Positions 51,792-61,010 of a stretch of DNA of 64,000 nt are shown one piece after another. The DNA comes from Pelagibacteraceae bacterium AG-349-O05. GTDB taxonomy: Bacteria > Pseudomonadota > Alphaproteobacteria > Pelagibacterales > Pelagibacteraceae. Each line of letters starts with the position of its first letter. Within the stretch, counting starts at the first letter, position 1. The position numbers and the translations under genes are program-made. The notes beneath the pieces were generated by a model that ran no database searches, was not told the DNA's origin, and saw only the letters and a list, made by a program, of their open reading frames with translations. The DNA is taken from NCBI GenBank assembly GCA_003281005.1, contig QCDE01000003.1, positions 1-64,000 on the forward strand, read 5' to 3'.

Positions 51792-53990
51792 ATGAGAGGA
51801 CTCGTTATCTGTTGGATGCTCATAGGAGGATTGGGCTTTCTAGTCTTTCCATGGTATGTAACAGGTGACGGGTTTTTCTCAATAAACTGGATATTAGAAT
51901 ATTCTTTAGAGGATTACGGTTCTGTATTACCTCAAGTATTTATAAATAAAAAATATTGGCTTTTACCAATATTACTACCTCTAATTTTTCCTTTAGCAAC
52001 ATTTAAATTAAATCAGAACAATCCGATATATTCTAAAATTTTCTTATACTCAGGTTTAATTGGTTTTTTTTACTTTTTTCTTCAGGGATTTTCTATTGGT
52101 ATAAGAGGATGGAATTTTGAAATTTTACAATCTATTTTTGGTGATGTAGAAAATCAATTTGGTGTTGGTTCAGGTGCAGTTTTAACTTGTTGTACATTTG
52201 TATTTTATATCACCCATGGTCTTTCAGCACGTGGGTGGTTGAATGGGGATAATTTTATAGTTGGAAGTATAGGTAGTATTATAATTTTAGTTTCAACTTT
52301 TGTGTTTTTTCCAATTTTCAGAATGTTTGCAGTTGCTTTTAAAGGTACCGAAGGTGGATATGAAATAAGTAATTTTTCAGACAAAATATTTAATAAAGGA
52401 ATTTGGGGGCTGGATTGCCTTTATAGTGATTATGCTTGTGGTGTTTTTTGGAATACTGTTACTATGGGTACACTCACTGCATTTTCATCAACAATTTTGG
52501 GGTTAGCTTTTGCTTTATTGGTTGCAAGAACTAGTTTTAAATTTAAAAAAACAATTAGAGTATTATCTGTATTACCAATAATTACTCCACCATTTGTAAT
52601 TGGATTAGCGATAATAATTTTATTTGGAAGAACTGGTGTTGTGAGTTCGTTTCTTGAATGGGGATTTGACATTGAACCTTCTAGATGGATTTATGGTTTA
52701 CCAGGAATATGGTTTGCTCAAACACTTGCTTTTACCCCTATTGCATTTTTAGTTTTAATTGGTGTTGTTGAAAGTGTCAGTCCGTCTATGGAAGAAGCAT
52801 CTCAAACCTTGAGGGCTTCTAAATGGCAAGTTTTTAAAACAGTTACCTTGCCATTAATGAGACCTGGAATAGCAAATGCGTTTCTACTTGGTTTTATAGA
52901 AAGTTTAGCAGACTTTGGTAACCCTTTAGTACTAGGAGCAGAATACGATGTATTATCTACTGAAATATTTTTTGCAATTGTTGGCGCACAGTACGATGAA
53001 ACTAAAGCAGCAATATTAGCTATGATTTTATTATCTGTTGTTCTAGTAGTATTTTATTTACAAAACCAATGGTTAGGAAAAAAATCCTATATTTCAATTT
53101 CAGGTAAAGGAGATAGTGGTGTTCATCCAGAACTTCCAAATAAAACAAAATGGGTAATTTATTCAACTGTGCTTCCGTGGGCTTTATTGACATTTATAAT
53201 TTATGTAATGATCATGTTCGGTGGATTTGTAGAAATGTGGGGTGTCGATCATAGCTTTACATTAAGACATTATATTGAAGCTTTTAGTGTTGATTGGGTA
53301 AAAGAGAGGGGTTTCTTATGGACAGGAACTGCTTGGAATTCCTTTAATACTACATTTACGATTGCTTTAATTTCCTCTTTACCAACTGCTGCAATAGGAA
53401 TTTTAACTGCATATCTTCTAACAAGACACAAATTCAAAGGAAAAAATGCTTTTGAATTTGGTACGATGTTAAGCTTTGCAATACCTGGTAGTGTTATCGG
53501 TGTAAGTTACGTTTTTGCTTTTAATGTTCCTCCTCTTGAAATAACAGGAACTGGAATAATCTTAGTGATCGCATTTGTATTTAGAAATATGCCTGTTGGA
53601 GTTAGAGCAGGAATAGCTGCTATGAACCAGCTTGATCCACACTTAGATGAAGCTTCATCAACTTTAAACGCTTCTAGCGCCCAAACATTTAGGAATATAA
53701 TTCTTCCTTTACTTAAACCTGCCATTACAGCATCTTTAGTTTTTAGTTTTGTAAGAGCCATGACAGCAATTAGCGCAGTTATCTTCTTGGTAAGTGCAAA
53801 TTATGACTTAGCTGTTTCATACATACTTGGTCGATTAGAAAATAATGACTATGGCCTTGCAATAGTGTATTCATCTGCATTAATTGTAGTTATGCTGATT
53901 ACAATTACTTTAATGCAATTAATAATAGGAAAACGTAAATTAGGAAGAAGAGATCAGGCAGCTGGAATTTTACAAGGAAATTTAGGATAA
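51792..53990 (+). CDS. ABC permease, two fused transmembrane domains (Fe3+/AfuB-type)
   Basis: 732 residues with roughly fourteen hydrophobic segments and two EAA loops: MEEASQTLRASKWQVFKTVTLPLMRP near residue 330 and LDEASSTLNASSAQTFRNIILPLL near residue 618, so both halves of the channel are in one chain. Extra hydrophobic segments (about residues 5-180) precede the first half, as in AfuB-like proteins. Linked to the AfuA-like receptor and ATPase by overlapping or adjacent reading frames. Confidence 0.86.
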   Translation: MRGLVICWMLIGGLGFLVFPWYVTGDGFFSINWILEYSLEDYGSVLPQVFINKKYWLLPILLPLIFPLATFKLNQNNPIYSKIFLYSGLIGFFYFFLQGFSIGIRGWNFEILQSIFGDVENQFGVGSGAVLTCCTFVFYITHGLSARGWLNGDNFIVGSIGSIIILVSTFVFFPIFRMFAVAFKGTEGGYEISNFSDKIFNKGIWGLDCLYSDYACGVFWNTVTMGTLTAFSSTILGLAFALLVARTSFKFKKTIRVLSVLPIITPPFVIGLAIIILFGRTGVVSSFLEWGFDIEPSRWIYGLPGIWFAQTLAFTPIAFLVLIGVVESVSPSMEEASQTLRASKWQVFKTVTLPLMRPGIANAFLLGFIESLADFGNPLVLGAEYDVLSTEIFFAIVGAQYDETKAAILAMILLSVVLVVFYLQNQWLGKKSYISISGKGDSGVHPELPNKTKWVIYSTVLPWALLTFIIYVMIMFGGFVEMWGVDHSFTLRHYIEAFSVDWVKERGFLWTGTAWNSFNTTFTIALISSLPTAAIGILTAYLLTRHKFKGKNAFEFGTMLSFAIPGSVIGVSYVFAFNVPPLEITGTGIILVIAFVFRNMPVGVRAGIAAMNQLDPHLDEASSTLNASSAQTFRNIILPLLKPAITASLVFSFVRAMTAISAVIFLVSANYDLAVSYILGRLENNDYGLAIVYSSALIVVMLITITLMQLIIGKRKLGRRDQAAGILQGNLG

Positions 53991-55045
53991 TGAAAAAAGC
54001 AGAAGTAAAGTTTGAAAATATAACAAAAAAATTTAATGAAACTACAGCGGTAGATAATGTTAGTTGTAAATTTGAAGCTGGAACTTTAACTACTTTACTT
54101 GGTCCATCTGGTTGTGGAAAAACTACTTCACTAAGAATTATTGCAGGTCTAGAAAGAGCTACAAGTGGTAAAATATTAGTAGATGATGAAGATGTAACAT
54201 TATTACCTGCAACTGATAGAGATGTATCAATGGTATTTCAATCTTATGCTTTGTTTCCACACATGAGTGTAATTGAAAATGTTTCGTATGGCTTAAAAAT
54301 GGTCAATGTAAATAAGGAAGAATATATTCAAAAATCTTTAGAAACTCTAAAATTGGTAAATTTAGAGGGGTATGAAAACAGGATGCCATCGGAACTTTCT
54401 GGAGGACAGCAGCAAAGGGTTGCGGTTGCAAGAGCAATTGTGTTGGAACCAAAAGTACTGCTTTTCGATGAACCTCTTTCAAACTTAGATGCAAAATTAA
54501 GAAGACAAGTAAGAGAAGATATTAGAGAAATTCAACAAAAATTAGGAGTTACAACTATTTATGTAACCCATGACCAGGAAGAAGCGTTAGCTATTTCTGA
54601 TAAAGTTATTGTGATGAATAATGCAGTCATCGCTCAAGAAGGTAGTCCAAAAGATCTTTATAATTTTCCAAAAAATAAATTTGTTGCAAACTTTATCGGT
54701 GATGCAAATGTCGTAAAAGCTGAAATATTAAATAAACAATCTAACTCTTATGAATTAAAAATTGCAGAAATGAAAATTAAAGTTCAAAGTGATAAGAATT
54801 TTGAAAAAACTGTTTCTGTAGCACTTAGACCTGAAAAAATTTTAATTTACAAAGATAAAAAAGAGAACTCAATCTATGCAACTGTTAACAATGCATCTTT
54901 TGTAGGAAGTAGTTATCAATACATACTAAATTCAGATGCAGGAAAATTGTTTGTTGTTTCAGGTGAAACGAATGACATATTTAAAGTTGGAGAAGAAGTG
55001 TTTTTAAGTATAAATGAGGAAGAAGTAAAAATTCTAAATGATTAA
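53990..55045 (+). CDS. ABC transporter ATP-binding protein (Fe3+/AfuC/PotA-type)
   Basis: 351 residues: Walker A GPSGCGKTTSLR near residue 38, Q-loop FQSYALFPHMS, signature LSGGQQQRVAVARA near residue 136, Walker B LLFDEPLSNLDAKLR, switch His TIYVTHDQEEAL and a C-terminal TOBE-like domain (about 260-351). The preceding permease overlaps by one base (TAATG). Its partner is the AfuA/AfuB-like pair. Confidence 0.92.
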   Translation: MKKAEVKFENITKKFNETTAVDNVSCKFEAGTLTTLLGPSGCGKTTSLRIIAGLERATSGKILVDDEDVTLLPATDRDVSMVFQSYALFPHMSVIENVSYGLKMVNVNKEEYIQKSLETLKLVNLEGYENRMPSELSGGQQQRVAVARAIVLEPKVLLFDEPLSNLDAKLRRQVREDIREIQQKLGVTTIYVTHDQEEALAISDKVIVMNNAVIAQEGSPKDLYNFPKNKFVANFIGDANVVKAEILNKQSNSYELKIAEMKIKVQSDKNFEKTVSVALRPEKILIYKDKKENSIYATVNNASFVGSSYQYILNSDAGKLFVVSGETNDIFKVGEEVFLSINEEEVKILND

Positions 55046-55050
55046 ATTAT

Positions 55051-55962
55051 ATGCTATCAAGTAAAGAAATTGTATGTCCAAATAACCTTATGGATTTAGC
55101 GCATAAAAAAAAAGGTGTTAAAGCTGCTGTAGTAAATGCAGGAAAACCTTTGCCAATGTTATCCATTCAAGATGCGGTAAATGAAAATCTAATTGAACCT
55201 ATTTTTATTGGTCATGAAGTTGAAATACAAAAATGTGCTGAAGATATTAAATGGGATATTTCTAAATACGAACTTATTCACGAACCTGTAGAGAACGATA
55301 CGGCTAAAATTGCAGCTAAACTTGCAAGTGAACATAAGGTTAAAATAATTGTCAAAGGACACATTCATACAGATGTTCTTATGAAAGAAGTTTTAAAACG
55401 TGAATACAATTTATTAGGCAAAACAAGACTAAGTCATATTTGGCATATGAGTATTGGTAAAGATGACAAACCTTTAATAATCACTGATGGAGCATTAAAT
55501 GTATTACCCAATGTAAAAACTAAAATGCATATCTTGAAAAATGTAGTAAATTTTTCACACAGAATAGGAATAGATAGACCAAAAATATCTGTTTTATCAG
55601 CAACTGAGGAAGTATTAGAAAGTGTACCAAGTTCTATTGAAGCTGCAGAAATTACAAAGTTAGCCATAAAAGAAAATTTGGATGCAGATGTTTTTGGACC
55701 ATTGGCTTTTGATAACAGTATTTCAAAAAAATCTGCTGGAATTAAGGGTATTAAAAATGTAGTTGCTGGTGAAGCAGATGTATTGTTAGTACCTAGTGTT
55801 GAGGCAGGTAATGCTTTGGTTAAAATGCTTATATATTTTAATGGCGCATGTGCAGCAGGAGTAGTAGTAGGTGGAAAAGTGCCAGTCGTAATAACTAGTA
55901 GATCTGATGAAGCTCAAGCGCGTTTAGCTTCAATTGCTGCAGCGGTGGTCGCTTTAGACTAA
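55051..55962 (+). CDS. Phosphate acetyl/butyryltransferase family protein
   Basis: 303-residue PTA/PTB domain enzyme: GVKAAVVNAGK near residue 22, ITDGALNVLPNV near residue 143 and VLLVPSVEAGNALVKML near residue 244. It interconverts acetyl-CoA and acetyl-phosphate or acts on other acyl groups. In taurine pathways the sulfoacetaldehyde product acetyl-phosphate needs such an enzyme. It sits five bases after the ATPase gene, so is probably cotranscribed with the transporter. The ATG lacks a strong ribosome site. Confidence 0.85.
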   Translation: MLSSKEIVCPNNLMDLAHKKKGVKAAVVNAGKPLPMLSIQDAVNENLIEPIFIGHEVEIQKCAEDIKWDISKYELIHEPVENDTAKIAAKLASEHKVKIIVKGHIHTDVLMKEVLKREYNLLGKTRLSHIWHMSIGKDDKPLIITDGALNVLPNVKTKMHILKNVVNFSHRIGIDRPKISVLSATEEVLESVPSSIEAAEITKLAIKENLDADVFGPLAFDNSISKKSAGIKGIKNVVAGEADVLLVPSVEAGNALVKMLIYFNGACAAGVVVGGKVPVVITSRSDEAQARLASIAAAVVALD

Positions 55963-56022
55963 ATGTTTCATTGAATTTTAAAAGAAATTCATTTAAATAA
56001 ATTGAAATTTTAAAGAAGAGAA

Positions 56023-57309
56023 ATGGCAATTACATACTTAAAAAAATCACCAAAAACATCATCAACTGACGATACTAAAACACGAGAAATAGTTGAAAAT
56101 ATCCTAAAAGATATTGAGATTAGTAAAGAAGAAGGTTGCAAAGAACTTTCTAAAAAGTTTGATAAATATGAAGGTGATGTAATTGTTTCAAAAGAAAAAA
56201 TTGAAGAAATAAAAAAAAATTTAGATCAAAAAACTAAAGATGATATTCAGTTTTCTCACGAAAGAGTAAGAAAATTTGCTGAGGCACAATTAAAAAATTA
56301 TGGTCAAGACTTTGAAGTTGAATTATCTGATGGTTTATTCGCTGGACAAAAACTTATTCCCGTAAATACAGCAGGTTGTTATGTTCCTGCTGGAAGATAT
56401 GCTCATATAGCTTCAGCTGTTATGAGTGTCACAACAGCAAAAGTTGCTGGTGTTAAAAATATTTTAGTTTGTAGTTCACCTAAACCTGGAATTGGAGTTC
56501 ATCCATCTATCATTTATACAGCAGACTTATGTGGAGCTGATGTAATAATGAATTTAGGTGGTGTACAAGCTATAGCAGCAATGACAAATGGTTTATTTGG
56601 AAATGCTCCTGCAGATATTTTAGTTGGACCTGGAAACCAATTTGTTGCTGAAGCAAAAAGAATTTTGTTTGGAAAAGTTGGTATAGATTTATTTGCAGGA
56701 CCTACAGAAATTGCCGTTATTGCAGATGAGACAGCGGATCCTGAAATGGTTGCATATGATTTAGTTGGACAAGCTGAGCACGGTTATAACTCACCAGCCT
56801 GGTTATTTACTAAAAGTAAAAAAATTGCTGAATATGTAATGCAAAGAGTTCCAGAATTGATTGAAGATTTACCAGATCTACCAAGAGAAAATTCAGGTGC
56901 AGCATGGAGAGATTATGGAGAAGTAATTCTCTGCGATACCGACGAAGAGATTGCTAAAGTGAGCGATGAATACGCTCCTGAACATTTAGAAGTTCAAACT
57001 AAAAATTTACAATGGTATCACGACAGATTAAAAAATTATGGATCTCTATTCATTGGTGAAGAAACAACTGTTGCTTATGGAGATAAATGTTCAGGTACAA
57101 ACCATATACTACCAACTAAAGGTGCTGGTAGATACACTGGTGGTTTATTTGTTGGTAAATTTATTAAAACTTTGAGTTTTCAAAGAATGACTAAAGAATC
57201 GACAAAAGAAGTTGGTGCAGCTTGTGCAAGAATTTCTAGATACGAAGGAATGGAAGCACATGCAAGGACAGGTGATGTAAGATTAAGAAAATACGGTTTT
57301 TCTAATTAA
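56023..57309 (+). CDS. HisD-family dehydrogenase, probable sulfopropanediol 3-dehydrogenase (HpsN-like)
   Basis: 428 residues of the histidinol-dehydrogenase family. Zinc and catalytic residues are kept: QAEHG near residue 253, the PEHL general-base His near 326, GDKCSGTNH near 353 and EGMEAHAR near 412. Compared with biosynthetic HisD, its central and C-terminal parts (GAAWRDYGEVILCD, RYTGGLFVGKFIKTL) look more like HpsN, which oxidises 2,3-dihydroxypropane-1-sulfonate to sulfolactate. No other his gene is nearby; neighbours are Pta and the AfuABC-like importer. The Ser in FAGPSE of HisD is Thr here (FAGPTE). HisD remains the alternative. Confidence 0.7.
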   Translation: MAITYLKKSPKTSSTDDTKTREIVENILKDIEISKEEGCKELSKKFDKYEGDVIVSKEKIEEIKKNLDQKTKDDIQFSHERVRKFAEAQLKNYGQDFEVELSDGLFAGQKLIPVNTAGCYVPAGRYAHIASAVMSVTTAKVAGVKNILVCSSPKPGIGVHPSIIYTADLCGADVIMNLGGVQAIAAMTNGLFGNAPADILVGPGNQFVAEAKRILFGKVGIDLFAGPTEIAVIADETADPEMVAYDLVGQAEHGYNSPAWLFTKSKKIAEYVMQRVPELIEDLPDLPRENSGAAWRDYGEVILCDTDEEIAKVSDEYAPEHLEVQTKNLQWYHDRLKNYGSLFIGEETTVAYGDKCSGTNHILPTKGAGRYTGGLFVGKFIKTLSFQRMTKESTKEVGAACARISRYEGMEAHARTGDVRLRKYGFSN

Positions 57310-58568
57310 TAATTACTTAATTTTAAATCTAAATAAAGAGCAGCTGACCAGGAAAAATTATTTGCCCCCATTGGTTTACCATTCTTGCAACTGTAATATT
57401 CATGAAATCCTTTTTTTTCTACTAATTTAATAGTGCTTTGTTTAATTTTTTTTGAATATTTACCGTCTTTATTCTTTAAACCCTTGTATATAAACCAATT
57501 ACAGTTAATCCATACTGGGCCTCTCCAATAACGTTTTTCCTCAAAACTTTTGTGATTAGGTTTTATTGAAGAAAAGAAATATTTTTCCTTTAAGTTATGT
57601 TTTTTTAAGTTTTTGATTAAAACATTATTTATCTTTCGATTGTTAATGTCAGCAAACAAAATCAAATAATTTGTTATTGATGGGACTAATATTTTTTTTT
57701 TATTTCTTAAATCAAAAGAAAAAAAAGTACCTTTTTTTTTGTCGAAAAATTTTAAAATATTTCTCTCAGTAATTTTTACATAGTTTTTTATCTTTGAGCT
57801 ATTAAGATTAAATTTGTTCAATAATATAATTAAATCCTTATTTGCTTTAAGAAATATAGAGTTAAAGCCAATATCAATTACATTAAATAATCCAGTTCTG
57901 AATATTTTTTTTGGATCGTACTTTTTTTTTCTTAAATCATTTTTGATCGTCACATATCTGTCATAATCAATATTTAGAGGTCTGTGTTCTGGATTAATAA
58001 CTTTATTATCAGCTCTTTTATATTGAATATTTTTTTCAATTATCACTTTATTCATTGGCTCATCCCAAAGTGAAGAATTGTCATAACCACTTTCCCAAGG
58101 ATGCAGTATTGAGACCAAACCGGTTTTATTCGGATCCCTATATTGAATAAACCATTCATGAGATTTTTTAATTTTAATTATAATTTTTTTAATTTCTAAT
58201 TTTTGTTTTTTAGTAATTTTATTTTTATCTATTATTTGTTTTAAAATACTTGCAAGTATTGGTGGCTGAGTTATCCCAGATGAGCGAATTTTATTTCCAC
58301 AATTCCAAGCAGTATGATTAGGATAATAGTTTGTATCTGTATTATGAAACAATATATGTGGAACCATTCCATCTTTCCATTGCCCATCTAAAAGTGTCTT
58401 TATTTCTTTTAAAGCAAAATTTAAATTAAAATAAGAATATCCTAGTGCAATAAATGCTGAGTCCCAGTTCCATTGAGCAGGATAAAGTTTGTTATTTGTG
58501 GGTAAGGTATAACCTCTTTTTCTATTTCCAGTTAAAATTTTTTGAGCATCTTTAATAAACTTATTCAT
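57306..58568 (-). CDS. GH63-type glycoside hydrolase, glucosylglycerate/mannosylglycerate hydrolase-like
   Basis: 420-residue (alpha/alpha)6-barrel type protein without a signal peptide. Conserved patterns are WNWDSAFIALG near residue 33, GMVPHILFHN near 67, HPWESGYDNSSLWDEP near 155 (general acid Asp in this family), RYWRGPVWINCNWF near 345 and EYYSCKNGKPMGANNFSW near 394 (with the general-base Glu). The length and order match MgH/GgH enzymes that hydrolyse glucosyl- or mannosylglycerate in the cytoplasm. It ends the ABC operon. A trehalase-like or amylo-glucosidase activity is less likely. Confidence 0.75.
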   Translation of the reverse strand: MNKFIKDAQKILTGNRKRGYTLPTNNKLYPAQWNWDSAFIALGYSYFNLNFALKEIKTLLDGQWKDGMVPHILFHNTDTNYYPNHTAWNCGNKIRSSGITQPPILASILKQIIDKNKITKKQKLEIKKIIIKIKKSHEWFIQYRDPNKTGLVSILHPWESGYDNSSLWDEPMNKVIIEKNIQYKRADNKVINPEHRPLNIDYDRYVTIKNDLRKKKYDPKKIFRTGLFNVIDIGFNSIFLKANKDLIILLNKFNLNSSKIKNYVKITERNILKFFDKKKGTFFSFDLRNKKKILVPSITNYLILFADINNRKINNVLIKNLKKHNLKEKYFFSSIKPNHKSFEEKRYWRGPVWINCNWFIYKGLKNKDGKYSKKIKQSTIKLVEKKGFHEYYSCKNGKPMGANNFSWSAALYLDLKLSNY

Positions 58569-59761
58569 TATCCTTTAACGCTTCCTGCTGTCAAACCGCT
58601 AACTAAATATTTTTCAAAATAAACAAATATAAATAATACTGGCAATGTAACAACAACTGAGCCTGCCATTAAATATTGTCTTGGTGTTTCTGCATCTCCA
58701 CTTAAATATTGGATAGCTCTTGATAATGTAAACGAATTAGGATTATCCAAAAACATTAAAGAAAATAAAAACTCATTCCAAGCAATCATAAAAACATACA
58801 AAGCAACTGATGAAATCGCAGGAATGCTTAAAGGAATTATAATTTTTGTTATAATTCCGAACCAACTTAATTTATCTAAAATTGCTGCTTCCTCTAATTC
58901 TTTTGGGATGCTTTTAAAATATCCTTGCAACATATAAATTGCTACTGGAAGAGTTGTTGCTGTATACACAATTAATAAACCTTCTATAGAGTTACGTAAG
59001 CCCAATTGACTAAATATCGTATACAAAGGAATAACAAGAACGATTGCCGGGAACATGTATATTATCAGTATAGAAGTAGACAAAAATGTTTTTCCAAAGA
59101 AATTTAATCTTGCAACTGCATAAGCAGCAGGGATTGCAAAAAGAAGTGTTATAATAACAGTTCCAACAGAAACAATAGTACTTGTCACTATATATTTTCC
59201 AAATTTATAAGATTTAAAAATTACAAAATAAGATTTAAACAAATCTTTTATATCCTGTCCAAAATTTATACTAAAATCTAAAGGATTCACTAACAAAGCT
59301 ATTTGTGTTTTAAAACTTGTCACCAACATCATATAAAATGGAAAAAGTATTACAAAAGAGAAAAATAAAATTCCAAATAAAGTTAAGAAGTCAAATAAAA
59401 TTACTTGCGTAGAGTGCTCTTCTTTTAAACTTGTAAAACTATATTTGCTAATTTTATTGGTGAAAAAATATATTATTAAAAATACACCCACATTATACCA
59501 AATTGGTAATTTTTGTATTAGGTAACCATCACAAATAACAAATATAAAAGAAAAAATAACTGATTTATAAAATGATTTAACTCTACCACCAATTCCTAAG
59601 TGAGCTAATGATATTAAAAACCCAAAAATAAAAAGTATCTCAATGTTAAAGCTATTAATACTTAAACCTTGCAGTGTTGATAATATCTTCCAAATAGAAA
59701 TTAAAAAAATTAGGAAAAAAGTAGATATAAATGAAAATAATATTGTATTTTTAGTTCTCAT
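58568..59761 (-). CDS. Sugar ABC permease (MalG-type) with extra N-terminal membrane region
   Basis: 397 residues. The typical permease of about 280 residues starts near residue 120 (LFDFLTLFGILFFSFVILFPFYMM) and has EEAAILDKLSWFGIITKIIIP as EAA loop near residue 286. The first ~120 residues add about four hydrophobic helices not found in standard MalG proteins. It starts one base from the GH gene's start region (TAATG-type overlap) and partners the next permease. Confidence 0.85.
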   Translation of the reverse strand: MRTKNTILFSFISTFFLIFLISIWKILSTLQGLSINSFNIEILFIFGFLISLAHLGIGGRVKSFYKSVIFSFIFVICDGYLIQKLPIWYNVGVFLIIYFFTNKISKYSFTSLKEEHSTQVILFDFLTLFGILFFSFVILFPFYMMLVTSFKTQIALLVNPLDFSINFGQDIKDLFKSYFVIFKSYKFGKYIVTSTIVSVGTVIITLLFAIPAAYAVARLNFFGKTFLSTSILIIYMFPAIVLVIPLYTIFSQLGLRNSIEGLLIVYTATTLPVAIYMLQGYFKSIPKELEEAAILDKLSWFGIITKIIIPLSIPAISSVALYVFMIAWNEFLFSLMFLDNPNSFTLSRAIQYLSGDAETPRQYLMAGSVVVTLPVLFIFVYFEKYLVSGLTAGSVKG

Positions 59762-61010
59762 CTACTCTCTTTCCTAAAAGTTTAAAATAAAAAAACATAA
59801 ACATTAAAAGTAATACAACTATTACAATGGAAACAGCTGAACCCATTCCAATATCTGATATTGCAAAACCCTGTTGATAAACATTGATTGGCAAAGTTCT
59901 TGTTCCTGATGCTCCTCCTGTTAATAAAAATACGTCCTCAAATTTATTAAAATTCCATATAAACCTAATCATGAATAAAATCGAAATTACTGCAGTAATT
60001 TGTGGAAGTGTGATATTAAAAAATTTTTGAAAAGGACTTGCACCATCAACATCAGCAGCTTCATATAATTCTTTTGGGATAGCTTGAAGTCTTGCAAGAA
60101 TAAATAAAAAAGCTAAAGGGAAATATCTCCAAATTTCAAACATTATAACTGTTGTAAGTGCTAACCTTAATTTAAAATCAAAACCTAAAATGCTAATTTC
60201 AATATATTTTTGTCCAAGAAGGTTTATTGGAGTTTCAATAATTTGATAATTTAGTAATAAACTATTTAATGTTCCACTATTTGGATCTAGTAGAAGTTCC
60301 CAGGTGTAAGCTAAAGCAACAACTGGAGCAACATAAGGAAAAAGTAGAACACTTCTCATGAATGTTCTTCCATAAAATTTTTGATTTACCATTTGAGCAG
60401 TTAAAATACCAAATACTATTGATCCAACAGTTCCAAAAAATGTGTAATAAAAAGTTGTTAGTATTAAATCTACAAATTCATTTTCAAACAAAACTTTTTT
60501 AAAATTTTTGAGAGTAAAGTTGGTATTAAGCAAAATATTATCAGATTTTCCATCTAATTTTGGTTTAATTGATTTGAGATTTTTTTTATCTATTTTTGAT
60601 TCATTATTTGTTGCAAATATTACTTGAAAATTTTCTCTATATTTAGGTGGCCAATTTCCAAATTCACATTTTAAGTGATACTTTTCGTAAGAACATCTTG
60701 AATCTAAATTTTCAATTTCAAAATTTTTTGGAAAATTATCTTCAAACGAAACATCTCTAATTTCTTGAATTAACGAACTATTTCTTAACTTATATAATAT
60801 CTTTATTTTAGAAGGCTCATCAGAAATAGATTTAACGATTTTTTTTGCTCTTGGTTCTGGAATTCTGATATCCTTTAATTCAACCTCTTTAAAACTAATC
60901 CAAACATTTGCAAAAATTGGAAATAAAATTATTGAAAAAACTAAAAGTACTGCAGGTAAAGTTAGTATGTATGCAGTTTTTTTTTCTGTATTTGCTAAAG
61001 TATCATTCAT
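59751..61010 (-). CDS. Sugar ABC permease (MalF-type) with periplasmic insert
   Basis: 419 residues. A first hydrophobic helix (about 13-35) is followed by ~135 charged residues with two Cys (SRCSYEKYHLKCEF) that probably form a periplasmic loop with a disulfide, then five to six helices and the EAA loop YEAADVDGASPFQKFFNITLPQ near residue 315. It pairs with the MalG-type protein (eleven-base overlap). Its ATG follows straight after a hairpin's T-tract and no ribosome site is visible. Confidence 0.85.
   Translation of the reverse strand: MNDTLANTEKKTAYILTLPAVLLVFSIILFPIFANVWISFKEVELKDIRIPEPRAKKIVKSISDEPSKIKILYKLRNSSLIQEIRDVSFEDNFPKNFEIENLDSRCSYEKYHLKCEFGNWPPKYRENFQVIFATNNESKIDKKNLKSIKPKLDGKSDNILLNTNFTLKNFKKVLFENEFVDLILTTFYYTFFGTVGSIVFGILTAQMVNQKFYGRTFMRSVLLFPYVAPVVALAYTWELLLDPNSGTLNSLLLNYQIIETPINLLGQKYIEISILGFDFKLRLALTTVIMFEIWRYFPLAFLFILARLQAIPKELYEAADVDGASPFQKFFNITLPQITAVISILFMIRFIWNFNKFEDVFLLTGGASGTRTLPINVYQQGFAISDIGMGSAVSIVIVVLLLMFMFFYFKLLGKRVDEN

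Noticed and set aside
55963-56022. Hairpin TGAATTT/AAATTCA before the HpsN-like gene as a terminator
   Set aside because: All-AT stem of seven pairs without T-tract; expected by chance in this composition.
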